Source: Gymnopilus junonius
Lineage: Eukaryota > Basidiomycota > Agaricomycetes > Agaricales > Galerinaceae
Assembly (NCBI GenBank): GCA_015501075.1
Contig: JADNYJ010000020.1
Coordinates: 304,084-368,083, forward strand
Length of the DNA: 64,000 bases
Direction of reading: 5' to 3'
This document shows, piece by piece, positions 25,801 through 37,217 of the stretch (positions are counted from its first letter, which is position 1; each line of letters starts with the position of its first letter). Under the pieces are notes generated by a model, which was not told where the DNA came from, ran no database searches, and saw only the letters and a list, made by a program, of their open reading frames with translations. The translations under genes and the position numbers were made by a program.

Positions 25801-26990
25801 ATACTTATAACCACGGCTTTTGACGACTTGATGCAGATTTCTGATGTAGCATCTTCATGGTTATCATGTACTGGGTTGTCGAATGATCGACAAATGCAAG
25901 TGGATTACAAACTCCTGACGCAGATGAAACTTTTTTGCGAGTCTGCCATTCAAATGAAGAATTCAACAACTATGGTCGATAAAGCCAAAGATATACTTTG
26001 GCAGGTAGAGGAAAGGGTATGCTTCTGTATTTTCTAAAAAATCGAGCAAATCGCCTCATTTTTGATAGGCACGGACGGATAATTTGTCCTCTGTCATCCC
26101 CTTGCTACCGTGCAGAAGGCTTTTTGCAGACATCGGACATCAAGCCCTACGACTTGGCGATTGCCCTTACCCTCCTCGAAGGAGACAAATACAAGGTTTT
26201 GGATGTCCAGACTATATCGCGCATCTGAAGAGACACCCAGGCTACAACAACGTGGAAGGTATATATATGACGAATAACAATATAATTACGTGGATAAAAG
26301 ATTCCATACTCCATTACGATTCCCCGGGACATCGGGCAAATGTGCTCAAATTTTTCATCCATACAGCCTATGTGAGTCTTTTTTTTTTTGCCCAAGCAGA
26401 TGGATGTAATGGACCATTTTCTACACTAGGAATGCCGAAACTGCGCAATTTTTCTTCATTGGTGGCCATCGCCACAACTCTACACTCTGTGACTGTAGAG
26501 CGTTTACGTGCTACACGAGCAGAGTTGACCGTCCAGATGCAGGGCAAGCTTGATGCTTTACAGGATATCATCGATCCTTCTTCAAACCATAGAAGCTATC
26601 GAGCAGCCCTCAATGAAGCGACGAATCCTGATGAGAGGCAGCATTGTATACCTTGGCTAGGTCAGTCATTGTTGTTGTTGGACCTGAGTGCCTGGATCTA
26701 ACTGAGTTTGCCAGCCATTCATCTCAAAGAATTGAACCTAGTCTTCCAGCGTTAACCCACCAACTGTCCAGGTGGACGGTAGACCTCTGATTAACTTTGA
26801 ACGACTCCTTAGATTCATGGACCGAGTTAGGGAAGTTCTGTACTATAAAGTGCCTGAATTGGAGCAGTACCGACAACAGGGTCAACTCGAATATCTTCAG
26901 AACCAACTGAAGAACATGGAAATGTCGAACATTTCGGACGATCAGCAAACTGAGCGAAGCAAGAAAATTGGAGATTCTGGAGCTCTCTGA
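22838..26990 (+). CDS. fusion of kinase-like domain with Ras guanine-nucleotide exchange factor (REM + CDC25 domains); RasGEF half frame-broken
   Basis: An N-terminal helical domain (MSLQDLLGLAPVPGLATGVN..., 22838 to about 23770) of the kind placed before agaricomycete kinases leads to a kinase-like domain (23828-24956) and a Ser-rich linker. After these come a RasGEF N-terminal (REM) domain (LEGLVDRLITNF, DLDYREVLLATC, QMKLFCESAIQMK) and a catalytic CDC25 domain (DYIAHLKRHPGYNNVEGIYM, ITWIKDSILHYDSP, LINFERLLRFMDRVRE). The kinase-to-linker junction is an intron (24957-25005) that keeps phase, which argues for one transcript. The kinase part looks catalytically weak: VALRFPR has Arg for the VAIK Lys, and the catalytic loop is HGDLRGA. 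DFG is intact. In the RasGEF half at least five one-base shifts occur (near 25686, 26130, 26205, 26438, 26752) plus a TAA at 26753. It is either a decaying gene or a poorly resolved consensus. Confidence 0.7.
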
Positions 26991-27344
26991 CTATCGCAAT
27001 CGCAAGCATCAGCTGAAAACCTGGGATTTAGAGTGACATGAGCCACACATACCAAGACCCGAGGTTTTAACCTTTGTGATGTTCTCCCAACCGTTTTTAC
27101 CGCGAGTAACATATCTGACGCCTTGATACCTTTTTAATTCTATACCCATATAAACCCGCATGTTGTACAAAACCAAATATATAGCGGATAATTCTATGTA
27201 TATGTCGACTATTTACACATATTATCAAGTACCAAGAAGATATAAGAATGGTGAAGAAATGCGAATGACAGAGCGTCCGAAGAGATTCCAGAGTGGAAAG
27301 GGAGGGAGCCAATGAACAGATACCCGATAACCATATCATAACAT

Positions 27345-29429
27345 TCATCCGCTGAAACTCCAAACCTTGATAGAGCAATCGTCGCTCCCTGAAAACAATT
27401 TTATCTTCGCCCAACGCGATACAACTGACGGCAGCTTCATGGCCAACCAACGTATGATTACAGTTTTCCTTGTCTCTGGACCAGACCTATATAGACGAAA
27501 CGGTCAGCTCTGAGCTTATCTTTAAGCGGTTGAAAAACCTTACTTTGATTCGTCCTGTCATGGCTACCACTCACGAGCCGCATCTTATCACTGGCGACAG
27601 CCCAAACGCCTTCTATGTGCCCAAAGCACGTCTTGATAGGTTTCGCTGTTTCAATGTCCCACAACTTGATGGTGTTATCCAAGCTGCCAGAAATAAGGAT
27701 TGGCTTCTTGCGCGTTGGCGATTCCATTTGCTGAGAAGGAATAATGCCAGATGGCACAGATAAGGTGACAACAGAGTCATCAGCATTCTCCTCTTCGCAT
27801 TCTTCGGAAAGCAATAGTTTTCATGCTCTGGACTTGTGCACCGTGACCGACAAATTGCCGAATGCATGTACGCAAATTCAAGTCCCAAAGTTTGATGACG
27901 CCATCGTCAGATGCCGAAAAGAGCATCTTGCCAGGGTCAATTTGAGAGGATGCCTTCATATTTCCACTAGATGAGGCGGCCGAAGACGAAACGTCGAAAA
28001 TAGGTTCCTCCGTAGAGGCCGACCGAGTACCTGGATTAGAATCCCACAGTTGGACAGCATTGACCCAATCTGAATGACCCCGCAAGGTGAATGCACCCCC
28101 AGTCCGTAGATTCCAGACCTTGATGGTGGAATCGACGCTCCCACTGGCAAGAACGTTGGTATCAAAGTTGAGACATACAACACCCTCGGTATGGCCATTC
28201 AGGGTCCTGATGCACTTGCCGCGTCGCCAATCCCAGACCTTGATGGTGCAGTCCATGCTGCCTGTGATGAGTTTGACTTCGTCAAATTGCAAGGCGGCAC
28301 GGCGCGAGTGTGTCCCTTCATGCATTGAAGCTCTTCACCAGTCTCGAGGTTCCAGACACGAACGGTGCGATCGTAGGAACCAGATATGAGCACTGGAAAT
28401 GCTGGATGTGATAGAGACTCATTAAACTGCAGACACATGACACCGTCCGTGTGACCTTTTAGGGTGCGCACAGTGAAACGATTTCTGCGCCAATTGCGCT
28501 CGATCGTCATGCGCTCGCTGTAGACATCCTTCCACGGCCGCGTGACGGAATGTAAGACAGTGGTTGAAGGATCAGGGCAAGGAGAGCAAATGAGGGAGAA
28601 TTGGCGTCTTGGGAGGAGTCGGAGAGGTCTTCGGAAGAAGACCGTTGGCGCTTGAGAGGAGGCAAAGGAAGTGGTTCAGAGTCGGGTGCTCTTCGTTTCA
28701 GGGAAGATGCGGGCAGCTCGGGGGAAGGGCAGGGAGAGACGGACTTGGGTCGGTAGCACCGCTTCTTTTCGAGTATGGGGAGGCCCCAGCCACACTTGTG
28801 ACATTTCTGACCAATGTGCTGCTCACATATACTGCGCCAGACGACGTTGTCATCTGCCAAACTCTTCCAGCGCCTCGTCACCTGGGCCGCCCGACAGAGG
28901 GAGGTAGCATCCAAGTAGCCTAGGACCTTGAGACTGACCTCTCGGGGAAGAACGGCAAAGGGATCGATGCGGATGAGATGGGCGAGTTGCTCGGTGAGGA
29001 GGGAGAGCTGGGAGAAGCAGCACATGGTGAGGAGGCCCTGGAGGATGAGCGCGCGGCGGGGATGGGACGAGGAAGAAAAGTTGGACCAGACGGCGTTGAC
29101 TGCCTCTCGCTTCCTCAAGGGGAAGGGCATCCAGCGACTGGAAAGATGGATCAGCGACGAGATGGAACAAGAAAAAGAGAACGGACCTGCTGGAGCTTGA
29201 GATTGGTGCCCTCGTCTGCCATTCTCTGGTGCCGAACACAGAGCTTGCGGGGTGGCGGTTGGTGCCAAGTGGGGGGGGCATGTTTGGGCTCGGGATCGTC
29301 CTCAACAGGGGGCGGGGGCAGCGGAGGGCGGTCTGAGACGGTGGCAAGACGGGGAGCAGGGAGAGTGTCGCATACGTAGGAGGAGGAGGAAGAGGAGGAC
29401 ATGACTTTCGGCGGACAGAATGGGTTCAT
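27345..29429 (-). CDS. F-box/WD40 ubiquitin-ligase adaptor, Met30/SconB-like
   Basis: Read on the minus strand from ATG 29429. A Pro-rich N-terminus is followed by RALILQGLLTMCCFSQLSLL, an F-box (DPFAVLPREVSLKVLGYLDA, then TSLCRAAQVTRRWKSLADD) and CHKCGWGLPILEKKR. After a Ser/Arg linker, seven WD40 repeats run from GHTDGVMCLQF to the end, with typical SGS.D.TI.VW cores. The order F-box then seven WD40 is that of Met30/SconB, the SCF substrate receptor that represses sulfur assimilation and controls cell-cycle entry. Frame must be corrected at about 28565, 28295, 27819 (T run) and 27393 (A run on the plus strand). As Met30 is usually essential, consensus error is the simplest reading. The expected stop is 27345-27347. 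Confidence 0.8.
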
Positions 29430-29623
29430 TTCAAACTCTTCTTATTTATTTATGGCCTCTGTAGCCAAACTCACGTTCGACTTGCGCCACATGTCGCCAT
29501 TTCGCGTTCATCTTTTTTTCATTTTTTCAAATGTCATTCAATTCAAGATATAATATCACTTGACACACACAGAAAAAAAAAGAAAGTCGATGTAAAGAAA
29601 TTATAAAAATGTCGCTGCCTCCC

Positions 29624-31249
29624 CTAATCCAGCGAGATCTTCAATTGCTCAAGTGGTATGGGCACAAAGTTGTCCAGCACAATCGTCCGTGAGGCCAGCT
29701 CAGGCTCGCAGTGAGGAGGCACCAGTTGGCGGATGAGGTCAGGTCGCACCGAAAGCTCTGTAAAAATCCGTCAGCAGTCGAATTCCGCGATTCGCAATCG
29801 TCACTCACCCTCTCGTGTAAAGTTGAACAAGGGCGGGAAGTCCTTGCCGTTTGGCATCCGAGCACCCTCCACTCTCAGCTCGTCAAAAAAGGGATGGACC
29901 ATGGCCTCCACTGCACTCAAACGTGCTCCTGGTGTGTACTCCAGCAGTTTGGACACCAAATCAATGGCCTCGGGGGCAGTGCGTGGCCGGAACACCTTTC
30001 AGAACACGGTAAATGACGCCTTTCGGGCAATCAAAGAGGAACAAGCTCACTTTTGAGAATGGATGTGGCTTGATCTGTGGGAACTTGTGCTCCATGTAAT
30101 TGGGGTTCATGGTCTTGATCTGCTCTCGAGAAGGTGTGCCAAGCACCTTGATGATCTCGACGAGCTGATCGATACCGCTTTCTCCAGGGAAAAGGGGCTG
30201 ACCAAGCATGAGCTCTGCCATGACACATCCCGTTGACCAGATATCTGCCAGTCGTCACGTCTTTGAACAGAGGGGGGGGGGAAACAGTCACTCACCGATA
30301 TTGGTCGTGTAGTTGGTTGCTCCGAAAATAAGCTCCGGAGCTCTGTAGTACCTGGAACAAATATAACTGACGTTGGGCTCTCCGGCAACGAGAATCTTTG
30401 CGGAGCCAAAGTCACAGAGCTTGAGAACGCCGGTTGCGGGGTTTAGCAACAAGTTCTGGGGCTTGATATCTCGATGGCAGATGCCGACCGAGTGGATATA
30501 CGCCAAGGAGCGCAAGAGTTGATACATGTACAATTTAATTTGGAGCATGGGCATGGGCTGTTTGAGCTTTGCATAGTGCCTGCTAGCACGATACACGGTC
30601 TCTGGAACGTATTCGAGAACAAGATTCAGATATACTTCATCTTTCTGTGAGGGTGAGGCCTCTAAGCAGGTCCAAAAAGGATGAAAAGAGTAAAACCACC
30701 TTGTCTCCGTTGGAATAAAAAAAGGCACGAAGGTCGACGACATTGGGATGGGAGACGAGTCTCATGATTTGCAATTCTCGGTTCTAAAAGAAGGGGTGAG
30801 GTTGAATGAAGGAGAGATGAGAACCGGAGAAGGAACCTTGAAACGTTTGTCCTGCAAGACCTTCTTGATGGCAATGTCCTCGCCATCGGTGGGAGAACCG
30901 ACTAATTTTGCCTGGAAAACGACACCAAAAGAGCCATTGCCGACTACTTTACAGTTTGTGTAGGTGAGATCTCTGGTTTCGCCGGTCTTGCCGTCGGAGG
31001 ATATTACTTTGACCACTTTGTGGGGGTCGTCAATGGCTAGAGAGATCATTCGGAGGGAACATGTATCGATGGGAGGCGATTAGAGGAAGGATGGGAAGAA
31101 GAGAGAAGCGATAAGGAGGGGAGTGGCAGAAGAAGGGAGATTGAAAAAGAGATGGAAATGAATTAGGTCATGTTTAAGACACGGGGGGAGCAAAAGTAGT
31201 GAGACGCACGAGAGACTTTGACACCGTTGATAGGACCGTGAGTTGTCAT
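29624..31249 (-). CDS. glycogen synthase kinase 3 / shaggy-type serine-threonine kinase
   Basis: Seven exons (31249-31210, 31036-30837, 30783-30700, 30644-30296, 30244-30051, 29995-29809, 29757-29624) splice in phase into 395 residues. The start is [20 protein letters not shown]. Motifs in order: [13 protein letters not shown] glycine loop, IAIKKVL with the catalytic Lys, [21 protein letters not shown], then [13 protein letters not shown], whose Tyr in the activation loop is the GSK-3 autophosphorylation site. [12 protein letters not shown] follows. The first intron (173 bp) is unusually long for this window. GSK-3 acts in many signalling and developmental routes; fungal members affect growth, stress and morphogenesis. 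The gene shows no frame problems although its neighbour does. Confidence 0.95.
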
Positions 31250-31680
31250 GACGAGAGGGAGAAAGATGCGTAGAGATACAGAGCGATAGAGAGGAAAGGG
31301 AAAAAGAGAGAGAAGAGTGGGACAAAGGTGGGGGTCGAAGGAGGGCGTGGGGAAGGAGAGAGACTTGGGCAGGGCAGTGAGAGCGGGTGGGACAGCAGAC
31401 GATGAGCTCGAGTGGAATGGCTGGAGAGAGGCAGAGAGACGGACGGACGACGAGAAGGGGCAGGGTTGTGAGGAGGACGACTGCTGGGAAACGGCGGAGC
31501 AGGAGGGCGGCGCACAGGTCAAGTGACTGCCAAACAGCACACAACACCCATCTACGATTGGGCCGAGCGACACGTGCAAGATTCAGTCCGTCTCTTTCCC
31601 TTTACCAGCATGTCTCTTCCTTTTTACCAGTCGTCTTTAAATCTCCACGCTCTTCTTCTCTTCTCTCACCCCGCCCCCCT

Positions 31681-33901
31681 ATGCACCCTCCTCACTATTC
31701 AGGCTGCGGCACCCCACACCATCCCTATGTCGTCCACTGGGACTTGCATGACCCCCACAACCCTTACAACTGGCCCCGTCTTCACAAGTGGCTCATCACT
31801 GCACAGGTACCTTCCCTCCCCCCTTCTCCTCTCCCCCACCCCTCACTTCTCTTCCAGTTGGCTCTCACCACCTTCACCGTCTCGTTCAGCAGCTCTGTCT
31901 ACTCCGGCGGTCTAGTCGACACCATGCGCGACCTCCATGTATCGTCCGACATCGCAATACTCGGCATCTCCCTATACGTCTTGGGTTTCGCCCTAGGGTG
32001 CCTTTCATCGTCTACCGCTCTCCTCGCCCCGCTCATCTCTAGTTCCCCAAAGCCCCTTGATCTTTGCGTCCATGGGAGAGGCAAGTACACCTACATGTAC
32101 TCCAACTATCCCACCCCGCTCCTAACACACTCTTCGTAGATGTTCGGCAGAGTCAGTACACATCTCGTCTTGCTCGCACTTTTGTTTACTCGTTTGTCGC
32201 CGAGTAGCGCGTCGTGTTCCTCGTCACACTCTCACTGTACACCGTTTTCCAGCTACAAGGTGCTCTGGGTCGAAACCTCGGAGCTTTGCTGTCTTGCCGA
32301 CTATTGACAGGAATATTTGGCTCCTCCCGTTAGTGCCCTATCGCCCCCTTCCGCAATGGATACTAACCGGTCCTTCCTTGCCAGCCCTCACTAATGCTGG
32401 CGGTGTTGTCAGTGATATCTGGAATTTCCGTGAAAGAGGTCTCGCCTCGGCCATCTATTCCACCGTGCCCTTTCTTGGTCCAGGTAACAGATATCTCTCT
32501 TGGTCCAGTCCCCAAGATCTTCATGCGTCTTTTTTCTTTGCGCAGTTATCGGTCCAATCGTCGGAGGTTTTGTCGTCCAGAACCCACATCTCAGCTGGCG
32601 TTTCAATTTCTGGCTGATGTTTACCTTTGCGGGCCTAAGTCTTATCGCGGGTTATTTCTGGGCTCCTGAGACGGTATGGTCTATTGTTTCTGCCTATCTT
32701 CCTAAGAGTTAAGAACAAATTTACCAGTATGCTCCCGTCCTACTTCGCTGGCGAGCCGAGAAATTATCCCGGGCCTCCAACGGCACCATTCATTATATTT
32801 CTGTCCATGACGTGCAGCAGTCCAGGTCTTTTGCCAAAGTCATGCGCACCAATCTCTGCAGACCCTTTAGTACGCTTCTTTCTCTCTTCGTTCTCATCCT
32901 CCATTCGCTTACTTACTCGATCACACAGTATTTTTGGTTACTGAACCTATCGTGCTCCTATTAGCAATCTATGTCTCTATTCTGTATGGCACCCTTTATG
33001 CCTTATTCTCCGGTTTTCCCATCGTTTTCCAAGATCATCGTCATTTTACACCGGGCGAAGGAGGCCTGGCTTTTCTCGGTGTCGGTATCGGAATCACATG
33101 CGGGACTGCCTCCCAGACCATCCAGAACAGAATTTATTGGAAAAGCATGGACAAAAGTTCAACTGGTCGGGCACCTCCAGAGGCGTAAGTCGTGAAACGT
33201 TCTCGCACCGACGTTCTCGAGGCCCACTTACAACACATATGTGACAGACGTTTACACATGGCTATTCTAGGCGCTGTTTTGGCACCCATTGGTCTCTGGT
33301 GGTTTGCGTGGTAAACATATCACTCGTTCCTTTAAGCCGCGGACATACTAAAATACACTCTCATGCAGGACATCTCGACCTTCCATACACTGGATTGTCC
33401 CTATTTTGGCTGGCATTCCTTTCGGGACAGGAATATCGCAAATCCTCCAGAGTCTGACAACTTACTTGATGGATACCTACAACATTTACTTTGCAAGCGC
33501 CATAGCAGCTACTGTGGTATTGCGTTCCATCTGTGGTGCCGCATTCCCCCTCTTTAGTCCGTCAATGTTCAATGCACTGGGAGACGAGTGGGCAATGAGC
33601 GTCTTTGCTTGCCTATCGACGGCGTGCATGCCTATCCCACTGCTATTCTGGGTAAGTCGACCAAACAATGACGCATGGGAGCTTGCTTCTGATGAGAATC
33701 ATCGACCTGCAGAAATACGGCTGGTGGATCAGACAAAGATCTCGTTTTGCTTTCAAGGAATTACCCGGATCCGAGCCGAACGCCTCTTTCTCTTCCACGA
33801 TGTATGAGAGAGATCTTGTAACGCCGACAAGTGGACCGGCCATCACGATGCACAAGAAGACGCTTACGATAGAAAGTGTGCTGTCCTCTCCGGCAGGCTA
33901 A
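31681..33901 (+). CDS. MFS multidrug/polyamine-type (DHA1) transporter
   Basis: About ten short exons from ATG 31681 to TAA 33899-33901. The N-terminus WDLHDPHNPYNWP is the D..NP.NW motif that precedes TM1 in fungal DHA1 transporters of the Tpo/Flr1 group. Later blocks include SSVYSGGLVDTMRDLHVSSD, LYVLGFALGPLIFA, a GRRVVFL-like loop 2-3 motif (MFGRVVFLV after splicing), LTNAGGVVSDIW, GPVIGPIVGGFV (antiporter motif C) and WRFNFW. About 12 hydrophobic spans are visible. One intron (about 32084) uses a GC donor (GAG|GCAAGT) with in-phase product MGE-MFGR. Likely a plasma-membrane proton antiporter exporting drugs, polyamines or metabolites; the substrate is not readable. The start could lie further upstream in the same frame. 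Confidence 0.85.
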
Positions 33902-34174
33902 AATATCCATGTCCTTGAGAGTTTCTCGTAACCGAAAACATGCTCGTATAGGTTCCTGCGTTCGCCCGCAGGGTTGGTTATTTCAGTGATCGTTCAATCT
34001 GCACGTCCAACAGCGGGATGTATTATTTTGATTGCTTGGAGACCAACTACTCTAGTTGAGCTCATTCCGTGACAGTAGAATAGACGGTAGCCCGTATAAA
34101 GCGCGTCATGTCTTGCAACACGACAAATTGTTACATGTGATAACTCAAGAGAGTGAAAATGAAAAATAGAACAA

Positions 34175-35724
34175 CTATTTCCTTCGTTTCTTGCTATTGC
34201 CATGCATCGAGGCGTCCGAATCACGAGGAGGATGGACCCGAAATGTCCTACTGTTACTTGCCATGGTTTGTACGTGCTCCGTTTGCCACACTTGATCATG
34301 ATCCTGAGTAAAAGTCTGTGACTCAATAACATGTATGTCTCTTTCGACATATTGGGCAGAAGCAGACGGCTCGTTGGGATGGTATGGCACCTTGACGTGC
34401 ATGAAATCCCAGGCAGCAATAACATGCTTTCCGGAACCCCATGCGTGGCTTGCTTTCTTTTCAATATCTCGCATGATTTGATGTCGAGCATGATCATTGT
34501 GGTCACGAGGTGCGGGAAATCTAACGGGAAGAAGGAGAAACATCGCAAAGTAAAGAGATTGAGAGTAGGCCTACCTTCCTCCAATGTGGTTTAGTACCAG
34601 CTGTTGGGCATGGACCTTCTGGGCGAATGAACCTGCCATTTCAGGAGTTGAATGGCCTCTAAATAACGCTACTTCATGTACTGCTTCAGCGGTCCGCCGG
34701 GAGAGTTTGCCAGAGGGATCTGCATGGGGAGAGATATGGGAATCTGTGGCTTCATGAATCAGAAGAGAGGGTGATGGATTGATGCAAAGTGGGATGATCG
34801 GTGTGGGATCGTACGTATCTCCGAGGATGACCAGCTTCCTGGAAGGAAATTGACTCTCCCTAAAAATGTAGCCTATGCAGGGATCTCAAGAAGACGGGAT
34901 GAGGGACAGGGCTTCAGTTTATATAGACGACCAAAGAGGGATTACCTCGGTGTAATATTGGGCCCGCGTCGACTACTATTTGACTCATTTGGCCACCTCC
35001 ATGAGCTACGGCGCGCCAGAGGCCATCTGGAGTGGCGCGAATGTCTCTTCCTGGAAGCTCGCTAACATGCAAGACATGTGATTCCGCGATATTCCAAGTG
35101 GGTATGGGGCCGTCAACGACTGGCGGGGGGTCACAGGGAGTCACAGCATCCTCTGGACCTAGAAGCTCGTGAACAACATACTTGTCAGCTGTTTTAGTGA
35201 GCGTCATTTTCATGATTTGTCGGACGAATAAACGCAGGCCGGCAGGGCCAAACAATTCGATTCTCGGCTGGTAGACGAAACAAAAGTGAGCGCAGCTATG
35301 TGGGCTACTGCCAGACATACCTTGGTCGAATTGGCCGGACGGGAGTTGCCTACAGAGGGGGGAAATAGTATATTGCGTAAAAGAGGTACGATACCCATTA
35401 TATGGTCGGCTAGGGTGGATTGAATAGGGCAAACTGGAGACAAACATGATGGGACAGTACCATGCATATGGGTGACGAAGAGCTTGGTGACCTTTTGGAC
35501 ACGCAGATGCTGGCTGGGATGATAGGGCTGGAGGAAGAACTGACGGGTAGTGCCTTCAGCACAGTCGACCACTGCAGAAAGGATGAAAAAAAGCAGAAAA
35601 TGCGCAGAAGAAAAAGCATACTCCAGAGAGAGCCATCCTTGAGGATATCGCAGACGAGAGAAGAGCAGTTCCTGGATTCTGAAGGACCTCCGCCGCTGGA
35701 GGTGCCGAGGAAGGTGACATACAT
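34175..35724 (-). CDS. tRNase Z, short (ELAC1-like) metallo-beta-lactamase endonuclease
   Basis: Read on the minus strand from ATG 35724 (MYVTFLGTSSGGGPSESRNC) to TAG 34175. The zinc motif is assembled across an intron as THMHADHIMGIVPLLRN. Further family blocks are FLGTSS near the start, DCAEGTTRQF, LGDTYDPTP, HEATDSH, FRGHSTPEMAG and LVLNHIGGRFPAP. tRNase Z removes the 3' trailer from precursor tRNAs before CCA addition. The C-terminus is extended by about 80 residues with a basic end (GNSKKRRK) that could act as a nuclear signal. A possible upstream start at 35751 would use TTG rather than ATG and is rejected. Several small introns are inferred; not all limits were fixed. Confidence 0.88.
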
Positions 35725-35763
35725 GATAAAGACGCGGGCACGTGATGTCAATGAGATGGCTGA

Positions 35764-35776
35764 CTTTTATAAATAG
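35764..35776. promoter_or_regulatory. TATA-like element between divergent genes
   Basis: TATAAATA on the plus strand at 35768-35775, reading TATTTATAAAAG on the minus strand. It lies 40 bp upstream of the tRNase Z ATG (35724, minus) and 40 bp upstream of the plus-strand ATG at 35815, so one AT-rich core could serve either direction. Confidence 0.5.
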
Positions 35777-35814
35777 TCTCTGGAAACCAACTTGAGCTGG
35801 AATGGCGATGCCCA

Positions 35815-36914
35815 ATGTCTTCGTCGTTCCCCCGAGGAAGAGGACTCGCCGCCGTGGTGCTTTTTCGATGCACGGGCCACCTTTCCTCCCTCCTCCGACA
35901 TCGCCTCCGATGCTGACATCGACACCGACCCTCCAGATGATTCAGATGTAATTGAAGTCGTCAGGGTTGCCCGCAGAACCGAGCAGGAACAGGACACTCA
36001 TAGTCTCCATGCTGCGCAGCCAGCCACCCTCAAGTCTCGCGCTTCAAAGGTCTTCAAGTCTCTCAGAGGCTCTCTTCGTTCTTCGAGGCCCCCTGTCTCT
36101 TCTAGTCGCCAAAGTCTGAATGAGCAGGAAACGGTTAGGCAGCCCCGCACACCCACTGTGTCGCGGAAGGGATCCAGAACCCTTTCTCAGCTCTTTGTCC
36201 CCCTCCCCTCACGTCCCGCCATTCCATGTCCTCCCTCGACCATTCCCCTCCTTCACTTGAAACGGAAGCATTGCCATCTCCTCCACTCTCTCCTCCTAGC
36301 GACTTCCTCTCTAGTACTTCTTCCTCTCTCTACTCCCCCTTGGAACAGGACGAAGCCAGAATGAAGGCTTCTTCCCCAACTACAAGTAGCTTCAAGGCTA
36401 ATCGTCGTCGCTTTTCGATGCTAAGTTTGCAAAAGTTATTCTCCTTCTCCTCTCCAACCCCAGCGTCATTAGTTGCCACTTCCCTGCATACAATGAAGCC
36501 AGTCACCCAATAGCTCCGTCTGCTTCCATATCCAGTTCTTCATCCTTTTCCAGCATATCGGTCCCTCAGACACCAACAAGTGAAGAGGTCAATGCCGACC
36601 ACCTCGAAAAGGAAATTAATTCAACTAATCTACCAATGTTTAGTAGTTTCGACTCACTGTTTGAAGAAAAGCTTGGTGCCGGATTACAGTTCGGCGTTGG
36701 TCTAGGACTTGAATCCAGCTCACCTGCCGGCCAACAGGCGGCATCGGAAAAACGTAGTTTTTCCAGTTCTTGGAGCTCCAAGCGGCCGTTGAGAACACCA
36801 CACTTCCATCCCCAAGAACAAGCATTCCACAATGATTCTGGAGACACCAGCCTTGAGATGCGCTTAGATTCACTTCATTTCGATTCGCTTTCTTTTGATG
36901 CCGACCGGTTCTGA
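35815..36914 (+). CDS. serine/proline-rich protein of unknown function (frame interrupted)
   Basis: Three adjoining open segments in different frames form one protein-like whole. They are PEEEDSPPWCFFDARATF..., to about 36215; SSLDHSPPSLETEALPSPPL..., about 36227-36470; and IAPSASISSSSSFSS... to SLHFDSLSFDADRF, 36500-36914. With one C fewer in the C5 run at 35829-35833 the first segment joins ATG 35815 as MSSSFPEEEDSPPW, a believable start. The protein is Ser/Pro-rich with basic patches (SRASKVFKSLRGSLRSSRP) and a C-terminal FGVGLGLESSSP block. No domain is recognised. Introns could explain the changes of frame, but none has clear splice sites; homopolymer errors are more likely. It is divergent from tRNase Z with 90 bp between starts. 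Confidence 0.45.
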
Positions 36915-37217
36915 CATTTATTATTTTCGTTCTGCATTCATGCATCCACACTCCTTTAACATGATTTGCTCCACCGTTCTTTCTTTTTCAACATTTTCTG
37001 ATACCTTCAAGTCTACTCGCAGTAGTATACCTTTCATGATTGATTTCTTCTTGCACGACTACATACCTCCCAACATCATGTGTACATTCATCCGGACTCC
37101 AGAGTTACTAGTCATGAGATCGCCTTTCAATTTCATATATATTTACCTTTGGAATGCCTTGACAGCAAAGCGACGATATGTATACGTAGAGAGGGGCTAA
37201 TATGACTAAAGATCACA

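Noticed and set aside
28507..29379. Plus-strand frames over the Met30-like gene
   Set aside because: Shadows of the F-box and linker exons; no independent motif.
31080..31580. Pro/Ser/Leu-rich minus-strand frames upstream of GSK-3
   Set aside because: They cover the GSK-3 first intron, its 5' exon and the divergent promoter; low-complexity CT-rich sequence gives open frames in several phases.
35740..35751. Upstream start for tRNase Z
   Set aside because: The codon at 35751 is TTG; the first ATG (35724) begins exactly at the family N-terminus MYVTFLGTSS.
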